Positions 1 through 6,773 of a stretch of DNA of 6,773 bases are shown here, piece after piece. The stretch covers positions 1-6,773 of the forward strand of contig DASRJH010000264.1 in NCBI GenBank assembly GCA_035649575.1, read 5' to 3'. The first letter of the stretch is position 1. Each line of letters opens with the position of its first letter. Made by a program: the position numbers and the translations under genes. The notes below the pieces were generated by a model. That model saw only the letters and a program-made list of their open reading frames with translations, made no database searches and was not told where the DNA came from. The stretch comes from DASVAL01 sp035649575. Lineage in GTDB: Bacteria; Planctomycetota; UBA1135; UBA2386.

Positions 1-2247
1 TCCGGTCCAGCTGACGGCTGCCTGCGCCTGCCACGAGGTCGGTTTGCCTGCCGCGCGGATCGCGAGCCAGGCAACCTCCGGAGCTCTCAGGGTTCCGGGT
101 TGGAGTGGAACGATGGCCAGGAAACGGCGAGCCACACCGGCTAGCAGCAGGATGTTCTTCTGCAACTCGACACCGGCCTGGACCTCCACGGAGAAGCTGT
201 CCGGTGCCACACCCTGCCCCTGGACCTGAAGCTCGTGCAAGCCCGGCGGCACCGCCGGAAACCGGTAGATCCCCGCGCCGTACTCGGCGACGAGCTGCTG
301 GTCTTTCAGCAGGATGGTCACCTGGCACTGCGCGGGAGCCGCGCCGTCGGGCCCGACGACGTTGCCATGCAGGATGCCCGCGGCCCCGAGCTCGATCACG
401 CCGAGGTCGAGCCGGGCGCCGCCAACCACGTCGAGTGCGGGAACGTGCGCCGTGATCTGGCCAGGGTGCTCGAACTGCAGGTCGACCCTGCCCGCCGGCA
501 CGGTGTCGATCCTGAACGTGCCATCGCTGGCAGCCTGGAACTGCACGTACTCGGCGCGTTCGTGGTGCCAGCAAATGACCTTCGCCGCGACCGCCTGCTG
601 GGCTGCCGTCGACACCCGGCCACGGATGCCGCCCACGGGCTGGTTCTTGTCAACCGTGATCGTCAGCGGACCCGAGCCCGGCACGACGCCGCGCACGATG
701 GCGGCGGCAAAGCTCATGAGCTGCTGCCCCGGTGCGTAGACCCGGACGTCGACGGTGGCTGCGTTCGGTGCCGCGAGGGCGAAGCGTCCATCGGCCGCGG
801 TCGTGGTGCCCTCGGCGTTGCCACGCACCACGACGCGCCATTGCGCGAGCGGGGCGCCCGTCGGGTCGACGACCACGCCTTCCACGCCGCGGGCCGCTCC
901 GGCGGCATCGAGGATCGCCGTCCACTCGGTGGGAGACGCGGGCCCGAGCACGAGGCGCTGGGCGACCTGGCGCGGGGCAACTCCGACCGCCTGCGTTGCT
1001 CGCGCGGTCAGGAGGTTGTCGCCGGGGGGCAGATCGCGCAGGCGGAAGCTGCCATCGGCTGCACTGGCCGTCATGCGGCTGAACAAGGTGCCGGGCACAT
1101 CGGACCAGATTCGCGCGTTGGCGACGGGCGTGCCGTCTGCGTTGCGCACGCTGCCGTGGACTTCGCAGGCCGGCGGCAACCGCACCTCGACGTGCGCCAG
1201 CTGACCGGGCGTCGTTTCGATGCTGTTGCGCACGCTGCCATGCCCCGCGGCGCGCACTGCGTATTCGATGCGACCGGGCGGCAGGTGCCGCACGGAGAAC
1301 GCACCCTCGCGGTCCGTGCTCGCGCGCTGCGGGGGCGAGGCGAGCTCGGCGCCCGGCGGCACGGTGCCCATGCCGCGACACTCGATCTCCGCGCCCGGAA
1401 CGGGCAGGCCCGCGGCATCGACCACGGTGCCTTCGAGCCTGACCTGCACGGTCAGCAGGGCCAGTTGCAGCGTCACGGTCGGCGAGGGCTTGGTCCGGTC
1501 CGGTTCGGGGCGCACGAAGTACATGGCCGAAGGCGAATAGTCGGGATGCAGCGCACCCAACCTGCCCCCGGCCGCGAGCCCGACGCGGAAGCTGCCATCG
1601 GCCCGACTGCGGCCGACGTTGCACAGACGCGGGACGTCGCTCGCGCGGTCGAACCACGGCAGCAGCACGATCGAGGCGTCCCCGATGCCACGGCCACCGG
1701 CGTCCACGACCGAACCCTGGACGAGCAGGCGTGGCACGATGCGCAGCGTGGTCTGCACCGTCTGGTCGGCGGCGAGCGTCGCGCTGCCTTCGGCGCCGAG
1801 GCCACAAGTGACCGAGGCGGTGTGGCCATCGCCGCCGACCACTTCGAAGCGCGCGTTGCCACGCTGATCGGTGCGACCGACGAACGTGATCGCGCGGTTC
1901 TGCTCGGCCGCGAGAATCAAGGTCACGTCGACGTGCGCGAGCGGCTCGAACGCGACATCGGCAGCGCCGCCGACCACGAGCACCTCGAGCGCGGCGATGC
2001 GGGTATCCGGAGCGGCGTCCGGAAGCGTTGCCGGGGCCCGCATCTGATTCGGCGCGACGCCGTCGTCCGCGGACTCGGGCGCACCGACGCTGGAAGCCAG
2101 GGGATCCGGGGTCCGCTCGCCGGGCTGCGTTGGCTGAAGATCGGACAAAGGCGAAGTCTCGCCCGTGGCTCCCTTCCACAACCACCAGCAGCCGACGGCG
2201 ACGGCGCCACAAAGCACCAGCGAGATCGTCAGCCAGACACTGCGCAC
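1..2247 (-). CDS. N-terminally anchored protein with about seven tandem carboxypeptidase-regulatory-like beta domains (3' end outside window)
   Basis: The frame is open for 749 codons from a GTG at 2247 to the window edge; the stop lies outside. The N-terminus is Arg-2, a hydrophobic stretch at about residues 4-23 (VWLTISLVLCGAV...GCWWLW) and then Lys-25, so I read it as a signal anchor or uncleaved signal peptide. Cys-20, preceded by AVG, is a weak lipobox alternative. Residues 26-85 are a Pro/Ala/Ser/Asp-rich linker. After it come repeated units of about 80-95 residues, at roughly 85-172, 174-265, 268-357, 361-435, 453-535, 539-617 and 624-700. They share the pattern G-x-V-x-(D/N)-x-x-G-x-P/A near the start and DG-x-F-R followed by PPG or PAG later (examples: EGTVVDAAGLPVPGAEI, ADGSFRLRDLPPG). 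This is the signature of CarboxypepD_reg-like (transthyretin-like) folds, which are usually extracytoplasmic structural or binding modules. No peptidase active site is visible. It follows the kinase gene by 33 bases, so co-transcription is likely. Synonymous codon choice looks somewhat less GC-biased than in the kinase gene. The ligand and exact function are unknown. Confidence 0.85.
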   Translation of the reverse strand, partial: MRSVWLTISLVLCGAVAVGCWWLWKGATGETSPLSDLQPTQPGERTPDPLASSVGAPESADDGVAPNQMRAPATLPDAAPDTRIAALEVLVVGGAADVAFEPLAHVDVTLILAAEQNRAITFVGRTDQRGNARFEVVGGDGHTASVTCGLGAEGSATLAADQTVQTTLRIVPRLLVQGSVVDAGGRGIGDASIVLLPWFDRASDVPRLCNVGRSRADGSFRVGLAAGGRLGALHPDYSPSAMYFVRPEPDRTKPSPTVTLQLALLTVQVRLEGTVVDAAGLPVPGAEIECRGMGTVPPGAELASPPQRASTDREGAFSVRHLPPGRIEYAVRAAGHGSVRNSIETTPGQLAHVEVRLPPACEVHGSVRNADGTPVANARIWSDVPGTLFSRMTASAADGSFRLRDLPPGDNLLTARATQAVGVAPRQVAQRLVLGPASPTEWTAILDAAGAARGVEGVVVDPTGAPLAQWRVVVRGNAEGTTTAADGRFALAAPNAATVDVRVYAPGQQLMSFAAAIVRGVVPGSGPLTITVDKNQPVGGIRGRVSTAAQQAVAAKVICWHHERAEYVQFQAASDGTFRIDTVPAGRVDLQFEHPGQITAHVPALDVVGGARLDLGVIELGAAGILHGNVVGPDGAAPAQCQVTILLKDQQLVAEYGAGIYRFPAVPPGLHELQVQGQGVAPDSFSVEVQAGVELQKNILLLAGVARRFLAIVPLQPGTLRAPEVAWLAIRAAGKPTSWQAQAAVSWTG
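1042..1059 (-). repeat. 18-bp direct repeat, copy A (beta-repeat unit 4)
   Basis: GCGGAAGCTGCCATCGGC on the plus strand is identical to 1585-1602. On the coding strand both copies are read in the same frame and encode ADGSFR, the conserved turn of the beta-domain repeat. The spacing is 543 bases, exactly 181 codons, consistent with internal domain duplication rather than a separate element. Confidence 0.8.
1585..1602 (-). repeat. 18-bp direct repeat, copy B (beta-repeat unit 2)
   Basis: Second copy of the sequence at 1042-1059, encoding ADGSFR in unit 2 of the beta-repeat protein. Nucleotide identity ends at once on both sides, so little more than the codons for this turn remains conserved at DNA level between these two units. 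Confidence 0.8.
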
Positions 2248-2250
2248 AAT

Positions 2251-2256
2251 CCTCCT
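2251..2256 (-). promoter_or_regulatory. Ribosome binding site of the beta-repeat gene (close spacing)
   Basis: AGGAGG is read on the minus strand, followed by ATT and then GTG. This is a near-perfect Shine-Dalgarno core, but only 3 bases separate it from the start codon, less than the usual 5-9. The GTG is still the best start. It is the only GTG/ATG/TTG in this frame between the upstream kinase stop and the hydrophobic segment, and it puts that segment at the extreme N-terminus. The next in-frame GTG would cut the hydrophobic segment in half. Confidence 0.65.
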
Positions 2257-2265
2257 ACGATCGTA
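2256..2265. repeat. 10-bp perfect palindrome TACGATCGTA in the intergenic gap
   Basis: TACGATCGTA sits in the 33-base gap between the kinase stop and the beta-repeat start, and touches the Shine-Dalgarno sequence. It could be a chance palindrome, a small operator, or a sequence affecting access to the ribosome binding site. Symmetry does not extend beyond 10 bp. It has no loop and no following T-run, so it is not a terminator. Confidence 0.35.
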
Positions 2266-2280
2266 CGGCGGGGGTTGGTC

Positions 2281-5200
2281 TCACATTCTGGCTCCGGCGC
2301 CCCATTGTGCAAGGAACCGGCGCCGCATCGAACGCTGCGGGAAGCGTTCGGCGATCGTTCGCACGAGGGAACGGGCCGCCGCGGGACGGTCGAGCCAGGC
2401 CAACGCGCGCAGGTGCATCGAGATCGGCAGATCGGCGGTGGCAAGGACTTCTTCGAGCTCTGCGGTGGGCGCCGCGTCGCCGCGCACGGCGCGCGCGAGC
2501 AGCCAGTTGGCGCGCAGCGAGGGCAGTTCGAGCTCGCTCACGAGCGCGCCGAGAGCCTCGTCTTCGTCACCGAGCCGCAGCAGGTAGCCACGCGCCATCG
2601 CTTCGCCGAGACGATCGCCGCCGGCTAGCGCGAGTCGCACCGCGCGGTGGAACGTGGCCATGGCCTCGTCGTCGCGTTCGCGCCAGAACTGGCGTTCGCC
2701 CAGGAAGACGCTCGCGCGAGCGCCGTAGGTCGGCAGCGACAGCCGTTCGGCCTCGTCGACGGCATCGCGCAGGTCCTGCGTCGCGACATCGTCGCCGAGC
2801 ACGGATCGGACCTGGCCGCGGTAGAGGTGGAACCGCAGACGCACGCGTGGCAGCCGGCTCATGGCCGGCGCGCTTTCGATCTGCTGCAGCGTCTTGAGCG
2901 CCGTCGCGTAGTCGTGGCTCAGCGCCTGCACGCGCGCGAGGTCGATCAGCAAGTGGCAGCGCAGCTCGTCCTCCTCGGGAGGAACGCGCATCAACGCTGC
3001 CTGCATGTGCTTCTCGCCGGGAGCCGCCTGGCCGCGGTAGAGCAGGATGCGCCCGTGCAGGCCGTGCGCCTGGGCCGCCATCGCGGAGGCGGCCTTCGTG
3101 GTGTGGGCCGCGAGGTCGTCGTGCACGGATTCGAGCAGCGCGATCGCCGCGAGCAGATGCCCGCTGTCGAGCTCCTCGTTGGCCAGACCCGTGCGTGCCG
3201 CCGCGGACGATTCGAGATCGCCGAGTCGCGTCGCGAGCGCTTCGGCCTCGCGGAAAGTGCGCGCGCTGGCTTCGGTCTGGCCCGCGTTCGAGCGCGCCTT
3301 GCCGCTCTGCAGCAACCACCGCAGCCGGCGTGCGTCGTTGGCCGGCGTGCTCGGCACCTGCGCGAGGTGCACGGCGAGGCGGCCCGCGATGCGCAGCGCG
3401 GTCCGCCGCGAGCCGGCGCGCACGCGCTCCTCGAGACCGTCCAGCAGCGGATCGAGGCAGCCCTCGTGGTCGAGCGCCTGCGAACGCTGCATGCCGATCT
3501 CGAGCCGGCTGCCGCCGCGTCGTTCGAGCAGCGCCGCCGCCTGCACGTGCAGTTGCTCGCGTTCGCGGGCCGGCAGCTCGCGCAGCAGGGCCTTCTGGAA
3601 GTCGCGATGGCGGAACGAGACCTCGCCGCCCTGGGCCCGAACGATGCGGCCGCGGAACAGCGAGAGGGTCTCGAGCACGGCCATCTCCGAGGAAGCGACG
3701 AGCTCGGCGAGCGCCTGGAGCTCGCAGCGTTCGCCGAGCACGGCCGCCGCCGCGAGTACGGCGCGTTGTTGGGGCTCGAGTCCGGCCACGCGGTGGCGGA
3801 AACGCTCGAGGTGGCCCGGAGCAGGCCGCGGTTCGGCCGCAGGCGAGAGCATGTGGTAGTCCCCGGCGCGGCCGCGCAGCTCGCCGGCCTGGGCCAGGTG
3901 GTCGAGCGCTTCGATCAGGTTGCCGGGCAGACCGCTCAGGACGCGGTGCGCGTCGCGCAGGAACGTGTCGACCGGTTCGCCGCCGCGGAACAAGGCGCGG
4001 CCGAACGCGAGGAACGGCGCGTCCTCGAGTCCCGCGAGCTCGAGACGCAGATCGGCGTGCAGGGCCTGGCCCTCGGGTCCCGTCGCGAGCAGCAGCAACA
4101 GATGCAGCTGCGGGCACGAGGCGGCGAGCCGCGACAGCACGAGGCGGCCGCTCGTGTCGAGCCGTTCGCTGTGGTCCACGCGCAGCACGAGCACGCGCCC
4201 GGGACGCGCGAGGCTCGCGAGTGCCGAGGCGAGCCGATCGGCGCGCACTTCGGACGACTCGGTGCTCACTCCCAGGGTCACCGCGGCGAGCGCTTCGGCG
4301 TCCGCCTCGTCGAGCTGCAGGAACCGGCGCGCGCCGACCAAAGCACGCTGGTGCGCGTTCGGCGTGTTGCGGCCGTCACCGTGCAGCAGCCAGTCCAGCA
4401 GCGAGCTCGCGAACGGCTCGCCGTGACCGAAGCCGCTGTCGGCTTCGCCGCCGAGATAGAGCGGCGGTTCCTTGCCGCCGAGCCAGCCCTGGATTGCTTC
4501 GTCGAGCAGGCGCCGGCGGCCGATGCCCTCGGGTCCGTCGACGACGACGACGCTGCCGCGGCCCTTCTGCGCCGCGGCGAACCGCTCCTGCAACGCGGCG
4601 AGCTCGGCCTTGCGGCCGCAGAGCGGCGTCTCGGCGGGGCGTCGCATGCGCAACAGCCGGCGGCTGCTCGCGAGCGCGGGGGCCTTTGCCTCGTGGCGCC
4701 GCCAGTACTCGGACCGTTCGCCCTGCTCGAGCCATCGCGCGAGTTCGGCGCCGTCTCTAGGGCGGTGCTCGGGGTCCTTCTGCAGCAGGTCGAGCAGCAG
4801 CTGGTCGAGGAACGGCGACACGCGCGCGCGCAGGTGCGAGGGGCGCGGCGGCGGCCGGTGCAGGTGCGCGTCCAGCATCTCGTCCGCCGTGGTCGTCGAA
4901 GAGAACGGGTGGCGGCCCGTCGTGACTTCGAACAACACGATGCCGAGTGAATAGAGGTCGCTGCGCGGCCCTGAGGCTGCGCCGCGCAGCGTCTCGGGCG
5001 CCGCGTAGGCGACGCTGCCCGCGACGCCGAAGTCCGAGCTGCGCCCCGGCGACGAGCCGCTGCCGGCACCCCTGGTGCCGATCGGCCGAGCGAGTCCGAG
5101 GTCGACGATCTTGAGCTGGCTGTCCGGGGTCAGCACGAGGTTCTCTGGCTTCACGTCGCGGTGCACGAGACCCCGCTTGTGCAGCGCGTGCAGACCCTTG

Positions 5201-5652
5201 GCCGCGTCGGCGCCGATGCGCCGCGTGAGGTCCTCGACCGGCGCTCCCGACCGCGCGACGAACTCGCGCAGCGTCGTGCCCTTCACGTATTGCATGACGA
5301 GGAAGCTCGTCTGGTGTCCGGGCAGCTCGATCGTCTCGAAGCCGTAGATCTCGGCGACGTTCGGGTGACGCAGCTTCTGGCCGACTTCACCCTCGGCGAG
5401 CAGACGCGCGTGCGCGCGTTCGTCGGCCGCCAGATCCTGGCGCAGGAACTTGATCGCGACCTCGGTGCCGGCCGGCAGGCCGCCGTAGGGCGCGAGCAGC
5501 CGCGCGCGATGCACGGTGCTCGACGATCCGCTGCCGATCTCCTGTACGAGCTCGAACCGACCGGCCGTCGCGAGCGCGAGATGGTCCTGTTCCGCGTGCT
5601 TTCCGAGCAGCGGCAGCGATCGGGCGTCCTCGGCTTCGCTTATCACCTGCAC
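2281..5652 (-). CDS. Ser/Thr protein kinase with degenerate AAA/STAND-type ATPase region and TPR-like C-terminus
   Basis: The chosen GTG gives 1123 residues. The kinase domain spans about 33-308: P-loop GSGSSSTV (40-47), lysine in VAIK (Lys-68), probable alpha-C Glu-87, catalytic HRDVKPEN (164-171; Asp-166, Lys-168, Asn-171), DLG (184-186) replacing DFG, APE (218-220), Asp-232 in SDLYSLG and HRP at 296-298. All catalytic residues are present, so an active Ser/Thr kinase is expected. The segment before APE (191-209) is rich in Ser and Gly and may be autophosphorylated. Residues 342-600 follow the AAA_16/STAND layout (opening LCGRKAELAALQ), but the Walker A is GPEGIGRRRL (373-382) and the Walker B region reads VLVLRVDHSERLD (487-499); both lack key residues. 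Residues 610-700 look like a helical or winged-helix segment, and about 775-1050 is Ala/Leu-rich helical TPR-like repeat for protein binding. No membrane segment is visible, so it should be cytoplasmic. It resembles the large kinase-ATPase-TPR proteins of Myxococcota and Planctomycetota. The start is uncertain: no good Shine-Dalgarno precedes 5652, GTG 5646 is equally possible, and GTG 5718 is less likely. Confidence 0.9.
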   Translation of the reverse strand: MQVISEAEDARSLPLLGKHAEQDHLALATAGRFELVQEIGSGSSSTVHRARLLAPYGGLPAGTEVAIKFLRQDLAADERAHARLLAEGEVGQKLRHPNVAEIYGFETIELPGHQTSFLVMQYVKGTTLREFVARSGAPVEDLTRRIGADAAKGLHALHKRGLVHRDVKPENLVLTPDSQLKIVDLGLARPIGTRGAGSGSSPGRSSDFGVAGSVAYAAPETLRGAASGPRSDLYSLGIVLFEVTTGRHPFSSTTTADEMLDAHLHRPPPRPSHLRARVSPFLDQLLLDLLQKDPEHRPRDGAELARWLEQGERSEYWRRHEAKAPALASSRRLLRMRRPAETPLCGRKAELAALQERFAAAQKGRGSVVVVDGPEGIGRRRLLDEAIQGWLGGKEPPLYLGGEADSGFGHGEPFASSLLDWLLHGDGRNTPNAHQRALVGARRFLQLDEADAEALAAVTLGVSTESSEVRADRLASALASLARPGRVLVLRVDHSERLDTSGRLVLSRLAASCPQLHLLLLLATGPEGQALHADLRLELAGLEDAPFLAFGRALFRGGEPVDTFLRDAHRVLSGLPGNLIEALDHLAQAGELRGRAGDYHMLSPAAEPRPAPGHLERFRHRVAGLEPQQRAVLAAAAVLGERCELQALAELVASSEMAVLETLSLFRGRIVRAQGGEVSFRHRDFQKALLRELPAREREQLHVQAAALLERRGGSRLEIGMQRSQALDHEGCLDPLLDGLEERVRAGSRRTALRIAGRLAVHLAQVPSTPANDARRLRWLLQSGKARSNAGQTEASARTFREAEALATRLGDLESSAAARTGLANEELDSGHLLAAIALLESVHDDLAAHTTKAASAMAAQAHGLHGRILLYRGQAAPGEKHMQAALMRVPPEEDELRCHLLIDLARVQALSHDYATALKTLQQIESAPAMSRLPRVRLRFHLYRGQVRSVLGDDVATQDLRDAVDEAERLSLPTYGARASVFLGERQFWRERDDEAMATFHRAVRLALAGGDRLGEAMARGYLLRLGDEDEALGALVSELELPSLRANWLLARAVRGDAAPTAELEEVLATADLPISMHLRALAWLDRPAAARSLVRTIAERFPQRSMRRRFLAQWGAGARM

Positions 5653-5761
5653 GTTGTAGCCGCAGGCAACGCGAGCGTTCCACGCCGATTTTCGTGAAGG
5701 TTGAACGCGCCGCAGCACCCTGAGAAACTCTCGCTGCCAACCGAAAACGGGCAAGTCGCGT
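5653..5761 (-). other. Intergenic leader between the DUF4388 gene and the kinase gene
   Basis: This gap has no stop in the kinase frame, so longer kinase starts are formally possible. Its codons in that frame (GTT, CAA, CCT, TCA, CGA, AAA, GCT) are much poorer in third-position G/C than those after 5652, and the peptide resembles nothing in kinases, so I treat it as non-coding. It contains the inverted repeat GCGTTC (5703-5708 on the minus strand) and GAACGC (5675-5680), with a 22-base loop. This could be a weak hairpin or operator, but no T-run follows, so it is not a convincing terminator. I found no convincing -35/-10 pair. Confidence 0.5.
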
Positions 5762-6773
5762 TCAGCCGCGTGACGCAGTCGCGGGTTCGACAGCCCCCGT
5801 CGCGGCCGCGAGCGCCGCGCGCAGGCCGTCGCTCGCGATCCCACCTTGCAGCGTGATCGTCTCGAGCCGACAGCCGAGCGCGAGACGGTCGGCCATCGCG
5901 CGCGTGCCGGCGGTGACGCTGTCGTCGCCGGCCGCGATCACCGCGTGTGGGCGCAGCCAGCCGAGCATGGTCTCGAGCTCAGCGGTGGCCACGGCGCCGA
6001 GCGTCTTCCACTCGCCGTCGCGCGGCGCCAGGATCACGGCGGCCGGGCGGAGCTGCAGCTCGACGAGCACGAACGCGGGCACTTCCTGGTCGAGCAGCAG
6101 CACGTCGAGGCGGGCGCCGTCGCCCGCGGCGAACATCAGCGCCAGCACCTTCTGGTCGATCGCGAGCGCCGATTCGATCTCCCGGCTGCCCAGCGGCTCC
6201 GCGAGTGCTCGCATTGCGGCGACTCCGGAGGACAGGTCTGCGACCAGCACGACGTGGCAGCGGGGCCGCTGCGGATCGGGCGCCGTCCACACACGGAGAT
6301 GGTCGCGCAGTAGCACTTGCAGCGTGCCGCGTGCGTTCGGGTCGGCGAGCCGGTCGCGCAGGCGTCCGGCCGCAGCCGGGTCGGGCGGCGGCGCATCGGC
6401 CGGAGTCTGCGGGCCCGCGTTGCCGGCGCCGATCCCGGCGCCCGCGGGTTGGGGGATCGCGTCGGCGTGGCCCTTCGCGAGCATGTCGGTGCGGCGCGCG
6501 CCCTCCATCATCAGCGCGGTGGGCGCGAGCGCGATCGTGATCGGGATCCGGTTGCGGTCGATCGCGATCGGCCGGAACTCGAACCGGCCCTCGTGCTGCG
6601 TCATCGACCGGAAGAACGCGTCGGGCCCGAGCAGGCCCGCGAACGTGGCGTGGAGCACCTTGCCGCCGCTGAACAGCACGACCCCGGTCCCGGCCGGCGT
6701 GGCGATCGTGAGGCGTCCGGTGCGGCGGCCGGCGTGCAGCAGACCGACCACGTCGGTGAACGACGTGCACGCG
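5762..6773 (-). CDS. DUF4388 (PATAN) protein with a C-terminal degenerate small-GTPase-like domain (5' end outside window)
   Basis: The frame stays open through the right edge; 336 residues are visible, ending at TGA 5762-5764. A GTG at 6751 falls inside the conserved domain (upstream residues read SFTD, then VVGLLHAGRRTGRL), so the true start lies beyond the window. Visible residues 3-98 match DUF4388, also called PATAN: hydrophobic DVVGLLH, RRTGRLTI, VVLFSGGKVLHATF, a GPDAF helix, EGRFEFRP, and a closing LMMEGARRTDML. The family is found in bacterial signalling proteins and is thought to mediate protein interactions. A Pro/Ala/Gly-rich linker (about 100-135) follows. Residues 172-325 have the strand-helix order of the MglA/COG2229-type GTPases that often occur near DUF4388, but the P-loop position reads ADLSSGVAAM, the G3 position LLLDQEVP and the G4 position AAGDD, so GTP binding is unlikely. 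The DUF4388 call is strong; the pseudo-GTPase assignment is my inference from pattern alignment by eye. The gene lies 109 bases upstream of the kinase on the same strand. Confidence 0.85.
   Translation of the reverse strand, partial: ACTSFTDVVGLLHAGRRTGRLTIATPAGTGVVLFSGGKVLHATFAGLLGPDAFFRSMTQHEGRFEFRPIAIDRNRIPITIALAPTALMMEGARRTDMLAKGHADAIPQPAGAGIGAGNAGPQTPADAPPPDPAAAGRLRDRLADPNARGTLQVLLRDHLRVWTAPDPQRPRCHVVLVADLSSGVAAMRALAEPLGSREIESALAIDQKVLALMFAAGDGARLDVLLLDQEVPAFVLVELQLRPAAVILAPRDGEWKTLGAVATAELETMLGWLRPHAVIAAGDDSVTAGTRAMADRLALGCRLETITLQGGIASDGLRAALAAATGAVEPATASRG

Noticed and set aside
650..2212. Minus-strand open frame of 520 codons
   Set aside because: It overlaps the beta-repeat gene in another frame and is almost half Arg/Ala/Gly; the repeat pattern and signal anchor are in the other frame, which is open to the window edge.
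2182..2247. Lipoprotein signal at Cys-20 of the beta-repeat protein
   Set aside because: AVGC is a poor lipobox (Ala at -3), and the aromatic run WWLW immediately after the Cys is more like a continuing membrane helix; kept only as an alternative.
235..2628. Plus-strand open frame of 797 codons
   Set aside because: It lies antisense to the beta-repeat gene and the end of the kinase gene. The protein is Arg/His/Gly/Asp-rich without domain pattern, as expected for a shadow frame in GC-rich DNA, while the minus-strand frames give clear domains.
2647..4950. Plus-strand open frame of 767 codons
   Set aside because: It is antisense to the kinase gene and rich in Arg, Glu, Gln and Ala with no recognisable motif; long antisense frames are common opposite high-GC coding sequence.
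5675..5708. Rho-independent terminator between the DUF4388 and kinase genes
   Set aside because: The inverted repeat has only 6-bp arms with a 22-base loop and no T-run on the minus strand.
5653..5844. Longer kinase start at 5844
   Set aside because: It would overlap the end of the DUF4388 gene by 83 bases and add 64 Arg-rich residues unlike any kinase. Third-position G/C is low in the non-overlapping part and rises after 5652.
6749..6751. GTG as start of the DUF4388 gene
   Set aside because: Residues before it (SFTD) continue the conserved first helix of the domain and the frame remains open to the edge, so the gene starts outside the window.

Overview
This is a very GC-rich bacterial window. 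All three genes I can support lie on the minus strand, so transcription runs from the right edge to the left. In order they are: the 3' part of a DUF4388/PATAN protein (5762 to the right edge), a complete Ser/Thr protein kinase fused to an AAA/STAND-type ATPase region and helical repeats (2281-5652), and the 5' part of an N-terminally anchored protein made of tandem carboxypeptidase-regulatory-like beta domains (left edge to 2247). Both outer genes run off the window.

The protein content (a large kinase-ATPase-TPR protein, a DUF4388 protein and a multi-repeat carboxypeptidase-regulatory-like protein) together with the strong G/C preference at third codon positions suits a high-GC Planctomycetota or Myxococcota genome. 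I lean slightly towards Planctomycetota, partly because of an extended loop in the kinase N-lobe, but I cannot settle the phylum from this window. I see no mobile element, RNA gene, CRISPR array or phage gene.

The spacing (109 bases between the first two genes, 33 between the last two) fits one transcription unit, although a promoter inside the 109-base gap cannot be excluded. A reasonable but unproven reading is a signalling cassette. A cytoplasmic kinase would carry a protein-interaction tail, the DUF4388 protein would act as a cytoplasmic adaptor or regulator, and the beta-repeat protein would face the periplasm or cell surface.

Three observations stand out. First, the nucleotide-binding region of the kinase protein has kept the AAA/STAND layout but lost its Walker A lysine and serine and the second Walker B acid. 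Second, the C-terminal half of the DUF4388 protein looks like a small GTPase domain with its nucleotide-binding motifs eroded. Third, the beta-repeat gene lies in the same reading frame as the kinase gene, separated only by one TGA and eleven sense codons, so the locus reads like a kinase-TM-ectodomain receptor split by a stop codon.
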